Below are positions 16,390 through 24,731 of a DNA stretch of 51,617 nt, piece by piece; positions within the stretch are counted from its first letter, which is position 1; every line of letters begins with the position of its first letter. The stretch is from positions 1 through 51,617 of the forward strand of contig JAGPBS010000006.1 of the NCBI GenBank assembly GCA_018063245.1. The letters are read 5' to 3'. Both the position numbers and the translations under genes were made by a program. The stretch comes from Alphaproteobacteria bacterium (lineage in GTDB: Bacteria; Pseudomonadota; Alphaproteobacteria; JAGPBS01). Below the pieces are notes generated by a model that worked only from the letters and a program-made list of their open reading frames with translations, was not told the DNA's origin and made no database searches.

Positions 16390-17643
16390 GTGTTGTTATC
16401 TGTTGTTGCAACGTCAAGAAATGATGATCATGGTGGCAATGCTTTGTGGAGGACGCAGCATTTTGTTGATGGTCTTGCACATCAAGCCAAAAAACATAGA
16501 GTTTCTATTGAATTGGTTTTAGTGGATTGGAATCCTTTGCCTGATCGTGTTGGTCTCTATGAGGCATTGAAGTGGCCAGAGGCAGATAAGTATTTTCAGT
16601 ATCGTGTTATTGTGGTGCCGAATAGCTATCATCAACAATTTAAGCATTCAAAAGAACTGCCCCTATTCCAATATTTAGCAAAAAATGTTGGGATTCGGCG
16701 TGCAAAGGGTGATTTTATTCTGGCAACGAATATTGATATTTTATTTTCAGATCAGCTTTTTCAATTTTTTAAAACAAGTTTAAAAACAGGGTGCTTGTAT
16801 CGTGTTGATCGCTTTGATATGGATGATAAAATTCCAGAAGCCATTCCTTTTGAAGAGATATTATCTTATGCCGAAAAGAATATTCTGCGTGTGAATGCGG
16901 CGATGGGTATCTTGACCTGGCAAGAGTATAATTTACTTTTTGTGCAGCGGAAAAGTCTTCAGTCGTATGCCCTCTTTTTATTTCTATTTTCAAAACTATT
17001 GTTAAGGATGGTCTATAGTCTCACTTTTGTTAGACTAAGGTTATTTATAAAAAATCTTTTTAAGAAAGATGAGAATTGTCAGAGAGGTTCAGGTCATGTA
17101 TCGCTTATGGAAGCATTAAGTATTTTGGCCTATAAGGAGCGTTTTGGAAACGGACTCTTTGTTAAAATGTTAAATGTGGTCTACACACTTAAAAACCAGT
17201 TTTCTTTTTTGAACTGGCAAAGGCTTGTCCATACAAATGCCTGCGGGGACTTTACCCTGATGTCAAAAGAGGATTGGTTTGCCTTAAAAGCCTACCCAGA
17301 GTGGGAGATTTATTCATGGCATATTGATTCAGTTTTGCTTTATCAGGCTTATCATTCCGATATAAAGATGGAAAATTTGAACTTTAAGTATCCTATCTAT
17401 CATATTGAGCATGGAAAAGGATCGGGCTTTACTCCTGAATATGCAAATCTTCTTTTTCAACGTTTAGATGATAAGGGTATAGGTTATTTCAACGATAAGG
17501 ATTTAGAAAAAATCCTTTTTGATCAATATCAGCAATCTAAAAATCACATGACTATTTCATACAATAACGATAGTTGGGGCGCCTTCGGTGAGGTTTTTTC
17601 TGAAAATACGCCAACTGTAGAGCTTAAAAAAGCCTCTGCTTAA
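16390..17643 (+). CDS. Glycosyltransferase-like protein (GT-A type)
   Basis: The start is GTG 16390 with a full AGGAGG just upstream. The 417-residue protein begins LSVVATSRNDDHGGN, a GT-A-like nucleotide-sugar strand-loop. Later come FQYLAKNVGIRRAKGDFILATNIDILF, where the NID segment sits at the DXD metal position, and a C-terminal YHIEHGKGSG. A strongly hydrophobic/basic stretch at about residues 195-235 may bind membrane. With the next gene, also GT-like, it may build a surface glycan; the acceptor is unknown. The pair follows nadE without a terminator. Confidence 0.72.
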   Translation: MLLSVVATSRNDDHGGNALWRTQHFVDGLAHQAKKHRVSIELVLVDWNPLPDRVGLYEALKWPEADKYFQYRVIVVPNSYHQQFKHSKELPLFQYLAKNVGIRRAKGDFILATNIDILFSDQLFQFFKTSLKTGCLYRVDRFDMDDKIPEAIPFEEILSYAEKNILRVNAAMGILTWQEYNLLFVQRKSLQSYALFLFLFSKLLLRMVYSLTFVRLRLFIKNLFKKDENCQRGSGHVSLMEALSILAYKERFGNGLFVKMLNVVYTLKNQFSFLNWQRLVHTNACGDFTLMSKEDWFALKAYPEWEIYSWHIDSVLLYQAYHSDIKMENLNFKYPIYHIEHGKGSGFTPEYANLLFQRLDDKGIGYFNDKDLEKILFDQYQQSKNHMTISYNNDSWGAFGEVFSENTPTVELKKASA

Positions 17644-17666
17644 GGTCAAAATAAAGGTTTAAAAAG

Positions 17667-18527
17667 ATGTTTCAGCTTTCAAAAATGGTGAGTTTTTTCT
17701 CGGTGCCAAAGGCCTTCAAGGGTCATATTGATGTGATTCAGCAAAACGCAATCCGAAGCTGGTTACAGATTTTACCGCCTGAGAATATTTTTCTGATGGG
17801 GGATGATGAGGGCGTTTCTGACATTGCAAAGGCTTATCAATTGCAGTATATGGCAAATTTAAAGTCGCATGAAACTTACCCTGTGCCGCTTTTAAGTGAT
17901 ATTTTCAAAAGAGCTGTTGAGGCTTGTCAAACGCCTTATCTATGTTACATCAATACAGACATCATTCTCATGGATGATTTTGTGCGTGGTGTGGAAGCTG
18001 TATTGTCTCAAAAGCAAAATGTGATGATGGTGAGCAGTCGATATAACATGGACATAACGCAGCCGATAACAGATATGTCTAGAGAAGTTCTATCTCAATT
18101 GAGGACAGAGGCCTTGACAACGGGCGATATGTATCCTGCAGGCGGCACTGATTTCTTTTTAGCGCCAAAGTCACTTTTTTCAAACATACCAGCTTTTTTA
18201 TTAGGGCGCGGTTATTGGGATAATTGGCTCATGTATTGGGCAAAAAAGAGCGGTGCAGCAGTTGTTGATACAACAGCGGATATTGTTGCGATTCATCAGA
18301 ATCACGATTATAGCCATATTGAGGGGATTGTTGCAGATAGGAACTCTTTAGAGGTCGTTTTAAAAGCTGAGCAGGGCGAATATAATTTTAAAATTGCAGG
18401 TGGTAAGAAGACAATTCTGACAAATTATGATGCGAATTATATACTTAAGAACAATGTTCTGTATTCGTTCATAAATATAATGTACTGGTATCGCCCTATT
18501 AAAGCCATTTTGAGAAGATTACTGTAA
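17667..18527 (+). CDS. Second glycosyltransferase-like protein (GT-A type)
   Basis: The 286-residue protein has the start strand MVSFFSVPKAF, then SDIFKRAVEACQTPYLCYINTDIILMDDF, where NTDI occupies the DXD position. A later PAGGTDFFLAPKSLF and GYWDNWLMYWAK fit the acceptor side. No membrane helix is seen except a hydrophobic C-terminal end (ILKNNVLYSFINIMYWY). It lies 23 bp after the first GT gene and ends the operon, with a terminator about 100 bp on. An alternative ATG lies six codons in. Function beyond sugar transfer cannot be told from sequence. Confidence 0.68.
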   Translation: MFQLSKMVSFFSVPKAFKGHIDVIQQNAIRSWLQILPPENIFLMGDDEGVSDIAKAYQLQYMANLKSHETYPVPLLSDIFKRAVEACQTPYLCYINTDIILMDDFVRGVEAVLSQKQNVMMVSSRYNMDITQPITDMSREVLSQLRTEALTTGDMYPAGGTDFFLAPKSLFSNIPAFLLGRGYWDNWLMYWAKKSGAAVVDTTADIVAIHQNHDYSHIEGIVADRNSLEVVLKAEQGEYNFKIAGGKKTILTNYDANYILKNNVLYSFINIMYWYRPIKAILRRLL

Positions 18528-18590
18528 TTATTTATTAATTATGGTGTTTTTATTGTTGACAAGAAATTGAGATCCTGTTAATTCTTAAGG

Positions 18591-18662
18591 TGCCCTTTAT
18601 GGTATGGGCAATGACTCTCCAAATTTAAAGGCCGCCTTCTCTCCAGTTGCGGCCTTTTTTTG
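18591..18662 (+). ncRNA. Candidate small RNA with two CUCUCC motifs
   Basis: A TTGACA at 18556-18561 with a weak -10 (TAATTC, 18579-18584, spacer 17) could start a transcript near 18591. It would contain a TGCCC/GGGCA hairpin (18591-18595 with 18606-18610), a single-stranded CTCTCC (18615-18620), and a terminator hairpin whose 13-nt loop shows CTCTCC again (18639-18644). Repeated pyrimidine motifs complementary to ribosome sites recall alphaproteobacterial cuckoo-type sRNAs. The alternative is that this is only the 3' UTR of the glycosyltransferase operon. Confidence 0.35.
18627..18662 (+). terminator. Rho-independent terminator
   Basis: Arms AAAGGCCGC (18627-18635) and GCGGCCTTT (18649-18657) pair perfectly and run into seven or more T. 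It closes the rarA-to-glycosyltransferase run and, if real, the candidate small RNA. Confidence 0.88.
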
Positions 18663-18665
18663 TTG

Positions 18666-18674
18666 TGCTATAAT
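18666..18674 (+). promoter_or_regulatory. Extended -10 promoter of the orphan gene
   Basis: TGC followed by a perfect TATAAT (18669-18674) forms an extended -10 element just after the terminator. No good -35 is present. It would give a leader of about 50 nt before the gene at 18732. Confidence 0.4.
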
Positions 18675-18731
18675 AGTTTTTCCCGTAGTCTGATGTTATG
18701 ATCGAGTCTATAACAGTCATAAGGAGGAATG

Positions 18732-19157
18732 ATGAGTCACATTGTTAGGGTTTCTGAGGTTGAAAATTATATAAGAAAATCAGCAAGCGCTGCCTTTCAA
18801 GGATTTTTTGTGGATGCGATATTGCCAGCTTCACATCCCAGAGCAATGCCAGGGTATATTACTTTTGGGACAGTTGATGCAGATTCTAATGGTAACTATC
18901 TTGAGTATGCGAGTCGCTCAACCTTGCAAGGTACATATTATTTAGGATACTTGGGGGAATATCCAGGATGTGGGCATTTGGTGATGTTTAATGCACATGG
19001 TGACTATTGGGTATCAAAAGTCAAATTCCTAGGTGACACTATTCATTCTTTTGAAAATGGTGTTTTAGTCATTTTAGGACCTCATGGAACGGGGCCTGGT
19101 CAATTTGATCTGTATGGCTCTTTAAATTGGCCGATAAAAATCATAGTCGAGTATTAA
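18732..19157 (+). CDS. Hypothetical protein, 141 residues
   Basis: I do not recognise a family. A strong AAGGAGG (18721-18727) precedes two tandem ATGs, and the second gives the better spacing. The protein starts MSHIVRVSEVENYI, has no signal peptide or membrane segment, and is rich in Gly, Tyr and beta-branched residues. It contains GTYYLGYLGEYPGCGHL, HGDYWVSKVKF and LGPHGTGPGQFDLYG, suggesting a small beta fold. It stands alone between the terminator of the glycosyltransferase operon and the convergent dnaJ. The good ribosome site, an extended -10 and coding-like composition make it a likely real gene. Confidence 0.65.
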   Translation: MSHIVRVSEVENYIRKSASAAFQGFFVDAILPASHPRAMPGYITFGTVDADSNGNYLEYASRSTLQGTYYLGYLGEYPGCGHLVMFNAHGDYWVSKVKFLGDTIHSFENGVLVILGPHGTGPGQFDLYGSLNWPIKIIVEY

Positions 19158-19181
19158 TGTTTAAAAAGGCCTGTTGGATGA

Positions 19182-19212
19182 AAATCTTCCTCATATCGAT
19201 GATGGAGGATTT
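19182..19212. terminator. Imperfect hairpin between convergent orphan gene and dnaJ
   Basis: AAATCTTCCTCAT (19182-19194) pairs imperfectly with ATGATGGAGGATTT (19199-19212) around an ATCG loop, with a T-rich stretch beyond. It may be a shared bidirectional terminator; pairing is not perfect and the T-run is displaced. Confidence 0.35.
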
Positions 19213-19225
19213 CTCGCTTTTTGAC

Positions 19226-20374
19226 CTACCCTTTAATCTCTTCCCACACGTCTTTCATTTTTTCAAAAAAACCATGTGATTTGGGGCTGGATTTGCTGGG
19301 GGCATTGCCTTCTAATTCTGCAAATTTGGTCATGATTTCTTTTTGTTCCTTTGTTAAATTCACAGGCGTTTCAACCTGCAATTCAACATAGAGATCGCCA
19401 AAGACAGAACGCCTTAGAACAGACATCCCTTTTTCTTTCATACGAATCTGATGGCCACTTTGGGTCCCAGCGGGGATTGTGACTTCTGCTTTTGTGCCTG
19501 CAATGGTTGGAATCTCAATTGTGCCGCCAAGGATCGCTGTTGTCATCGGAATTGGAACACGGCAATGGAGGTTTGAACCTTCGCGTTCAAAGAATTTATG
19601 CTGTTTGATCGATAAGAAAATATAGAGATCACCATTAGACCCTCCGCCTGTGCCAGGCTCTCCTTCACCTGAAAGCCGGATGCGGCTTCCATCTTCAACG
19701 CCAGCTGGGATATTGACCTGGAGCATTTTTTCTTTTTGAACTTTCCCATTACCCTTACAGCTTTTGCATGGGTTTTTGATAATCTGGCCTTGGCCGTGAC
19801 AAGTCGGACAGGTTCTCTCAATTGTGAAAAATCCTTGCTGAGCACGGACTTTACCATGGCCTGCACACATAGAACAATTGGTTGGTTTGGTGCCCTTTTC
19901 AGCGCCTGAGCCTGAACAGTCAGAACAGATTGCAATTGCAGGGACCTGGATCTTTTTTTGAAGGCCCTGATAGGCTTCTTCTAAAGTGATTTGAAGGTCA
20001 TATCTGAAGTCTTGACCTGCTGAACCGCGGCCTTTGCCTCTGGCGCCGCCGCCCATAAAATCGCCGAACATTTCATCAAAAATATCAGCAAAGCCACCCA
20101 TGCCTCCAAAACCATCAAAGCCACCTCTACCGCCGCCCATGCCGCCATGTTCAAAAGCAGAATGGCCAAAGCGATCGTAGGCTGCTTTTTTCTGCTCGTC
20201 CTTTAAAACGTCATAGGCTTCGTTGACTTCTTTGAACTTATGTTCAGCCTCTTTATTGTCTGGATTGCGATCGGGGTGAAATTCCATGGCTTTTTTGCGA
20301 TAGGCCTTTTTGAGGTCCTCGGGAGACGCATCGCGTGAAACGCCTAAAATGTCATAATAATCTGCTTTAGCCAT
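19226..20374 (-). CDS. dnaJ: Chaperone protein DnaJ
   Basis: Hsp40 co-chaperone that delivers clients to DnaK and triggers its ATPase. The 382-residue protein has the J domain (residues 4-70, HPD in [10 protein letters not shown]), a Gly/Phe-rich linker (about 75-125), and the zinc domain with four CxxCxGxG repeats ([32 protein letters not shown]). The C-terminal client-binding beta domains end at about 350. All elements are complete. It follows dnaK across 80 bp that hold a stem-loop. Confidence 0.97.
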   Translation of the reverse strand: MAKADYYDILGVSRDASPEDLKKAYRKKAMEFHPDRNPDNKEAEHKFKEVNEAYDVLKDEQKKAAYDRFGHSAFEHGGMGGGRGGFDGFGGMGGFADIFDEMFGDFMGGGARGKGRGSAGQDFRYDLQITLEEAYQGLQKKIQVPAIAICSDCSGSGAEKGTKPTNCSMCAGHGKVRAQQGFFTIERTCPTCHGQGQIIKNPCKSCKGNGKVQKEKMLQVNIPAGVEDGSRIRLSGEGEPGTGGGSNGDLYIFLSIKQHKFFEREGSNLHCRVPIPMTTAILGGTIEIPTIAGTKAEVTIPAGTQSGHQIRMKEKGMSVLRRSVFGDLYVELQVETPVNLTKEQKEIMTKFAELEGNAPSKSSPKSHGFFEKMKDVWEEIKG

Positions 20375-20410
20375 GGGGGTATCCTGAATTCATATTATAA
20401 AATGCAAAAG

Positions 20411-20433
20411 GAGAGGCCATTTTCTGGCCTCTC
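20411..20433 (-). terminator. Stem-loop between dnaK and dnaJ
   Basis: Perfect 8-bp arms GAGAGGCC/GGCCTCTC (20411-20418, 20426-20433) with a 7-nt loop. On the minus strand it is followed by CTTTTGCATTTT, not a clean U-run. It may be a partial terminator or a processing site that lowers dnaJ relative to dnaK. Confidence 0.5.
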
Positions 20434-20454
20434 GTATTTTGTGTCGTTAGAAAG

Positions 20455-22395
20455 TTAAGATGCTTTCTTATCATCATCAACTTCTTCAAAGTCTGCATCA
20501 ACAACGGTTTCATCAGCTTTGCTAGCTTCTTCAGCGCCGCCATCAGTACTGCTTGCAGCTTCTTTTTGCTGTGCTTCATACATGGCTTGCCCGATTTTCA
20601 TTGAAGATTGAGCCAGAGAATCTGTCTTTTCTTTAATGGTATCAACATCATCGCTTTCCATTGCAGTTTGAAGCTCTTTAATCGCTGCTTCAACAGTCGT
20701 TTTTTCAGCAGGATCGACTTTATCACCGAGTTCTTTGATTGATTTTTCAGTGCTGTGGATGAGGCCTTCTGCGTGGTTTTTAGCTTCAACAAGAGCTTTA
20801 CGCTTTTTGTCTTCTTCTGCATGGCTTTCAGCATCCTTGACCATTTTTTCAATATCGGCATCATTGAGGCCGCCAGAAGCTTGAATTTTAATCTGTTGCT
20901 CTTTACCTGTTGCTTTGTCTTTAGCTGACACATTGACAATACCATTGGCATCGATGTCGAATGTGACTTCAATTTGTGGCATGCCACGTGGCGCAGGTGG
21001 AATACCCAAGAGATCAAACTGTCCAAGCAATTTATTGTCAGCAGCCATTTCACGCTCACCTTGGAATACACGGATTGTCACAGCCGTTTGTCCATCTTCA
21101 GCGGTTGAGAAGACTTGACTTTTCTTTGTTGGAATGGTTGTGTTGCGCTCAATCAGTCTTGTGAAAACGCCGCCTAATGTTTCAAGACCGAGTGATAATG
21201 GTGTCACATCGAGGAGAAGAATGTCTTTTACATCGCCTCTCAGAACGCCAGCTTGAATCGCTGCACCGAGTGCAACAACTTCGTCAGGGTTCACGCCGCG
21301 GTGTGGTTCTTTACCAAAGAATTCTTTCACCGTTTCGATGACTTTAGGCATACGAGTCATACCACCAACAAGAATCACTTCCCCAATTTCAGAGGCTTTG
21401 AGGCCTGCATCTTTGAGAGCTGCTTGGCATGGGCCAATTGTTCTTTTGATGAGATCTTCAACGATTGTTTCAAGTTTTGCTCTGGTGAGTTTCACGTTCA
21501 AGTGCTTTGGACCTGATTGATCAGCTGTAATGAACGGAAGGTTCACGTCTGTTTGCATTGAGGAAGAAAGTTCAATCTTTGCTTTTTCCGCTGCTTCTTT
21601 AAGACGTTGCAGAGCCAATTTATCTTGTTTAAGATCAATACCTTGTTCTTTTTTGAATTCATCAGCAAGATATTCAATGATTTTTGCATCAAAGTCTTCA
21701 CCACCAAGGAATGTATCACCATTTGTTGATTTGACTTCAAAAACGCCATCGCCAATTTCAAGAACAGAAATATCGAATGTACCACCACCTAAGTCAAAAA
21801 CTGCAATGATACCAGCTTGTTTTTTATCAAAACCATAAGCAAGAGATGCTGCTGTTGGTTCGTTGATGATACGAAGTACTTCAAGACCAGCAATTTTACC
21901 AGCATCTTTTGTTGCTTGTCTTTGGCTGTCGTTGAAGTAAGCAGGCACTGTGATCACAGCTTGAGTGACTTCTTCGCCCAGATAATTTTCAGCTGTTTCT
22001 TTCATTTTTTGGAGGATGAAAGCACTCACTTGGCTTGGACTATAGTCTTTTCCATCAATCTCAACCCAAGCATCACCATTTGGGCCTTTGACAATTTTGT
22101 AAGGAACAAGATCTTTATCTTTTGTTGTGATTGGATCATCAAAACGACGTCCGATCAAACGTTTGATTGCAAACAATGTATTTGATGGGTTTGTAACCGC
22201 TTGTCTTTTTGCAGGTTGGCCAACAAGGCGCTCACCGCCATTTGTGAAAGCAACCATAGATGGTGTTGTGTTCGCACCTTCCGTATTTGGGATCACTTTT
22301 GCATCTTTGCCTTCCATGATGGCAACGCAAGAGTTTGTGGTTCCAAGATCGATACCGATAACACGGCCTTTGTTTGGTTTGGCTGATTCGCTCAT
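20455..22395 (-). CDS. dnaK: Chaperone protein DnaK (Hsp70)
   Basis: ATP-driven folding chaperone. The 646-residue protein has the ATPase phosphate loop [33 protein letters not shown], and GGMTRMPKV. The substrate-binding beta domain is followed by the alpha lid, and the acidic tail is EEVDDD followed by KKAS. The start is ATG 22395, which has GAGGA at good spacing. An in-frame ATG four codons upstream is less well placed. A sigma-32-type promoter precedes it, so it can be heat-induced independently of grpE. No hrcA gene or CIRCE operator is in the window. Confidence 0.98.
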   Translation of the reverse strand: MSESAKPNKGRVIGIDLGTTNSCVAIMEGKDAKVIPNTEGANTTPSMVAFTNGGERLVGQPAKRQAVTNPSNTLFAIKRLIGRRFDDPITTKDKDLVPYKIVKGPNGDAWVEIDGKDYSPSQVSAFILQKMKETAENYLGEEVTQAVITVPAYFNDSQRQATKDAGKIAGLEVLRIINEPTAASLAYGFDKKQAGIIAVFDLGGGTFDISVLEIGDGVFEVKSTNGDTFLGGEDFDAKIIEYLADEFKKEQGIDLKQDKLALQRLKEAAEKAKIELSSSMQTDVNLPFITADQSGPKHLNVKLTRAKLETIVEDLIKRTIGPCQAALKDAGLKASEIGEVILVGGMTRMPKVIETVKEFFGKEPHRGVNPDEVVALGAAIQAGVLRGDVKDILLLDVTPLSLGLETLGGVFTRLIERNTTIPTKKSQVFSTAEDGQTAVTIRVFQGEREMAADNKLLGQFDLLGIPPAPRGMPQIEVTFDIDANGIVNVSAKDKATGKEQQIKIQASGGLNDADIEKMVKDAESHAEEDKKRKALVEAKNHAEGLIHSTEKSIKELGDKVDPAEKTTVEAAIKELQTAMESDDVDTIKEKTDSLAQSSMKIGQAMYEAQQKEAASSTDGGAEEASKADETVVDADFEEVDDDKKAS

Positions 22396-22460
22396 TTTCG
22401 TCCTCATTCTATTTTGTATTAAATTAATTGGTTTGGGTTGATGAAAACCCTTTAATGGGT

Positions 22461-22489
22461 CATATAGGTATCCATTTCAACAATGCAAG
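22461..22489 (-). promoter_or_regulatory. Sigma-32 (RpoH)-type heat-shock promoter of dnaK
   Basis: On the minus strand CTTG (22489-22486), a 17-bp spacer, then CCTATATG (22468-22461). This matches the alphaproteobacterial heat-shock consensus CTTG-N17-CYTATNT. Expected start is near 22454, leaving a leader of about 60 nt. An inverted repeat, AAAACCCTT/AAGGGTTTT (22444-22452, 22487-22495), encloses the promoter. Confidence 0.75.
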
Positions 22490-22513
22490 GGTTTTTGATA
22501 AAAATAATTTGAA

Positions 22514-23092
22514 TTATTTCCCTTGTCCTTTTGAAATACCCACCATGGCTTCACGTAAAAGCCTGTCATCAATGACATAGCCTTTTTGTAGAACTTGTGT
22601 GATTGTACCTGCTGGCTCAGCACTCTGTTCATCTTCAAAAACCACTTGATGAAAGTGTGGATTAAATTTTTCGCCAATTGAACTCACTTCTTTGATGTTC
22701 ATTTTTTCAAAAGCACCAATTAATTGGTTTAGGGTTGCTTCAACACCGACATATAGGTTATTAAGAGCTGGATCTTCCTGACGCGCACCTTCTGGAATGC
22801 TATCAAGGGCTCTTCCTAAATTATCAGAGACAGATAGAAGTTCTTTCGCAAATTTGCTGATGCCGTATTTGAGAGCATCTTCTTTTTCTTTCGCTGCACG
22901 CTTTTTGATATTTTCGACTTCAGCGAAAGAACGCAGGAGCTGGTCATTCAAATCTGCAATCTTGGTTTGATATTCAGTCATTTGAGCCAAATGCATCGGC
23001 TCAATTGTTTCAGGTGCTGTATGTTCTTGATTGTCAGCATCGTCTGGTGGGCTGATATCTTGAACTTCTGTATTCATGTTTTCTTCGCTCAT
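22514..23092 (-). CDS. grpE: Nucleotide exchange factor GrpE
   Basis: Releases ADP from DnaK and acts as a thermosensor. The protein has about 192 residues: an acidic disordered N-terminus, a long helix (about 35-90, with LRSFAEVENIKKRAAKE), and the C-terminal beta-wing signature FNPHFHQVVFED near residues 145-156. Two ATGs stand in tandem; the second (23092) has better spacing from GAGG. It is followed by dnaK on the same strand after a gap of about 118 bp that carries a separate heat-shock promoter. Confidence 0.95.
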   Translation of the reverse strand: MSEENMNTEVQDISPPDDADNQEHTAPETIEPMHLAQMTEYQTKIADLNDQLLRSFAEVENIKKRAAKEKEDALKYGISKFAKELLSVSDNLGRALDSIPEGARQEDPALNNLYVGVEATLNQLIGAFEKMNIKEVSSIGEKFNPHFHQVVFEDEQSAEPAGTITQVLQKGYVIDDRLLREAMVGISKGQGK

Positions 23093-23131
23093 CATGATCC
23101 TCTTTATTCGTGTAAATTAGCGTGTGAGTTA

Positions 23132-23161
23132 TATATAGGAACCTCTTTTTAAATCGTCTAG
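23132..23161 (-). promoter_or_regulatory. Probable sigma-32-type promoter of grpE
   Basis: On the minus strand CTAG (23161-23158), an 18-bp spacer, then CCTATATA (23139-23132). It differs from the CTTG-N17/18-CYTATNT consensus by one base in the -35. The -10-like part matches that of dnaK. Confidence 0.5.
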
Positions 23162-23236
23162 GGGGGAGATTGAATTTTTTGTTTAAAAACACCTGGGCTT
23201 GATGTAAGTTATGGTTTTTACGATTGAGAGGTAAAA

Positions 23237-24670
23237 ATGGCTCAACTTTCTGTTCAACAAAATAACAGAACATCTGTTTATTTAGGGGAAGGGCTTGTCA
23301 ATTCATCTAAATGGTGGTCACAGATTGATGGAGCGTCTATTGTTTCTCGATATAAACATTTTTTAGAATTGCCTGATCTTGCTCCGTATCTTGTAAAAGA
23401 GCGTTGTTTCTACGTAGGGAGTTGGTTTCGTTTTGATGACAAAATGCGTCACAAATATTTTGTGCTTATCAATCAGGCCCAATCAGACGAGGTTCTTAAG
23501 GCCAAGTATATTGCGATTGTGGATGAAATTGAATCATTTTATCAGGACTATCTTGTTAAATCCTCATGGGTGCAAGGGGCTTGGGTAGAGCGAAAAGAGA
23601 ATGACACCGCAGAGGGTCGTAATCTCTTCTTCCAGAAATTATTTGATGCCTTATTGTCTGAGGCTGAGCATGAACACCAAATGCCTGTGGATATTGAATC
23701 TTTGGCTCATCGCCTGCAAGAGGTCAGGCTTTCAATTCAGCGTGTCAATGCAAGTAAGAAGCAAAAGGCAACACTTTTTCTGAATCATGCTTTTGATCGA
23801 CTCTATACATTATGGGAAAGATTGAAAAAGAGTGGTTATGGATCAGGTTCAATTTGTGATCGAGAGGATTCTCATTTACAAAAAGCAGTTGCAAATGATA
23901 GAAGCTCGTTAGTTGCCTTGCCAGGCATGGTTGGGAAGTGGAAGAATTTAAGCAATCTTGGATTGTTTAGTTTAAGCCTTACAACACTTCCTGTGTCTTT
24001 TGCTAAATCATTTCCAAGGCTTGAAAGATTAAATATGTCACATGGACTTTTTACAAATCCTGTGATCTCAGTTGTTGCCCAACTGGTTGGACTGAAGTAT
24101 TTAGAATTAGAAAACAATCCATATATCACTGAGGTGCCTGCAGAGATTGGACAGCTTGTGAATCTGAAAGGCCTAAAGCTTGGGAATACATCAATTCAGA
24201 CATTACCTGTTGAGATTGAAAAATTGACCCATTTAGAGTACTTATCCCTTGAAATGAGGCCTCAAAGAGCGGAGCCATTTCAATTGCCAGAAGCGGTCGG
24301 AAAGCTTACAAGTTTGAAAAAGCTAAATTTAGAAGGCCTGTCACTCACAACATTACCTGTATCGATGGCAGATTTGTCAAAATTAGAGCGCATGAATTTA
24401 AGCTATAATCGGTTGCAGGCACTACCATCTTGGATTCAAAATTGGCAGAAACTGAAGAGTCTGACTTTATGCGGCAATGAGACGCTTGAATCTTTGCCGC
24501 AGGAGATTACGGCTTTGCAGAGTCTTACAAACTTTATCATGGCTGGAAAAGTCAACGTCTATTTCTTTGAGAAAGAGGATGAGAAGGCTTGGATTAAAGG
24601 TGTTGGACACCGTTTTCAAGAAGCAAGTCAGATTGAATTTTTACAAGAATGGGATAAAAATACCTGGTGA
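23237..24670 (+). CDS. Leucine-rich-repeat protein, 477 residues
   Basis: Two parts are visible. Residues 1-225 form a helical, charged domain I do not recognise (WWSQIDGASIVSRY, LAHRLQEVRLSIQRV). Residues about 230-450 hold 23-residue LRRs of the LxxLxxLxLxxNxLxxLP type, for example LKYLELENNPYITEVP and LERMNLSYNRLQALP. The last 30 residues are a cap. No signal peptide, NEL ligase or F-box motif is seen. AGAGG lies before the ATG. The gene is divergent from grpE and convergent with the transporter. It is probably a protein-binding effector or scaffold; substrate unknown. Confidence 0.75.
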   Translation: MAQLSVQQNNRTSVYLGEGLVNSSKWWSQIDGASIVSRYKHFLELPDLAPYLVKERCFYVGSWFRFDDKMRHKYFVLINQAQSDEVLKAKYIAIVDEIESFYQDYLVKSSWVQGAWVERKENDTAEGRNLFFQKLFDALLSEAEHEHQMPVDIESLAHRLQEVRLSIQRVNASKKQKATLFLNHAFDRLYTLWERLKKSGYGSGSICDREDSHLQKAVANDRSSLVALPGMVGKWKNLSNLGLFSLSLTTLPVSFAKSFPRLERLNMSHGLFTNPVISVVAQLVGLKYLELENNPYITEVPAEIGQLVNLKGLKLGNTSIQTLPVEIEKLTHLEYLSLEMRPQRAEPFQLPEAVGKLTSLKKLNLEGLSLTTLPVSMADLSKLERMNLSYNRLQALPSWIQNWQKLKSLTLCGNETLESLPQEITALQSLTNFIMAGKVNVYFFEKEDEKAWIKGVGHRFQEASQIEFLQEWDKNTW

Positions 24671-24673
24671 TCA

Positions 24674-24714
24674 ATGAAGCGTTACCAGATTCTCTTCTAG
24701 GAAGAGAGCTTCAT
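24674..24714. terminator. Two-stem hairpin between convergent LRR and transporter genes
   Basis: An inner perfect stem TCTCTTC/GAAGAGA (24691-24697, 24701-24707) is extended by an outer pair ATGAAGC/GCTTCAT (24674-24680, 24708-24714), with a one-sided 10-nt bulge. There is no T-run, so intrinsic termination is uncertain. Confidence 0.4.
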
Positions 24715-24731
24715 CTTGTGCGGTTTCAAAA

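Noticed and set aside
18556-18662. 4.5S (SRP) RNA at the candidate small-RNA site
   Set aside because: The conserved GGAAGCAGCC-type apical motif is absent and the segment is too short.
20598-21071. Alternative-frame open reading frames within dnaK
   Set aside because: These are shadows of a complete, unmistakable dnaK; their translations are low-complexity Lys/Leu-rich strings.
22408-22513. CIRCE operator upstream of dnaK
   Set aside because: TTAGCACTC-N9-GAGTGCTAA is not present; the signals seen are sigma-32-like.
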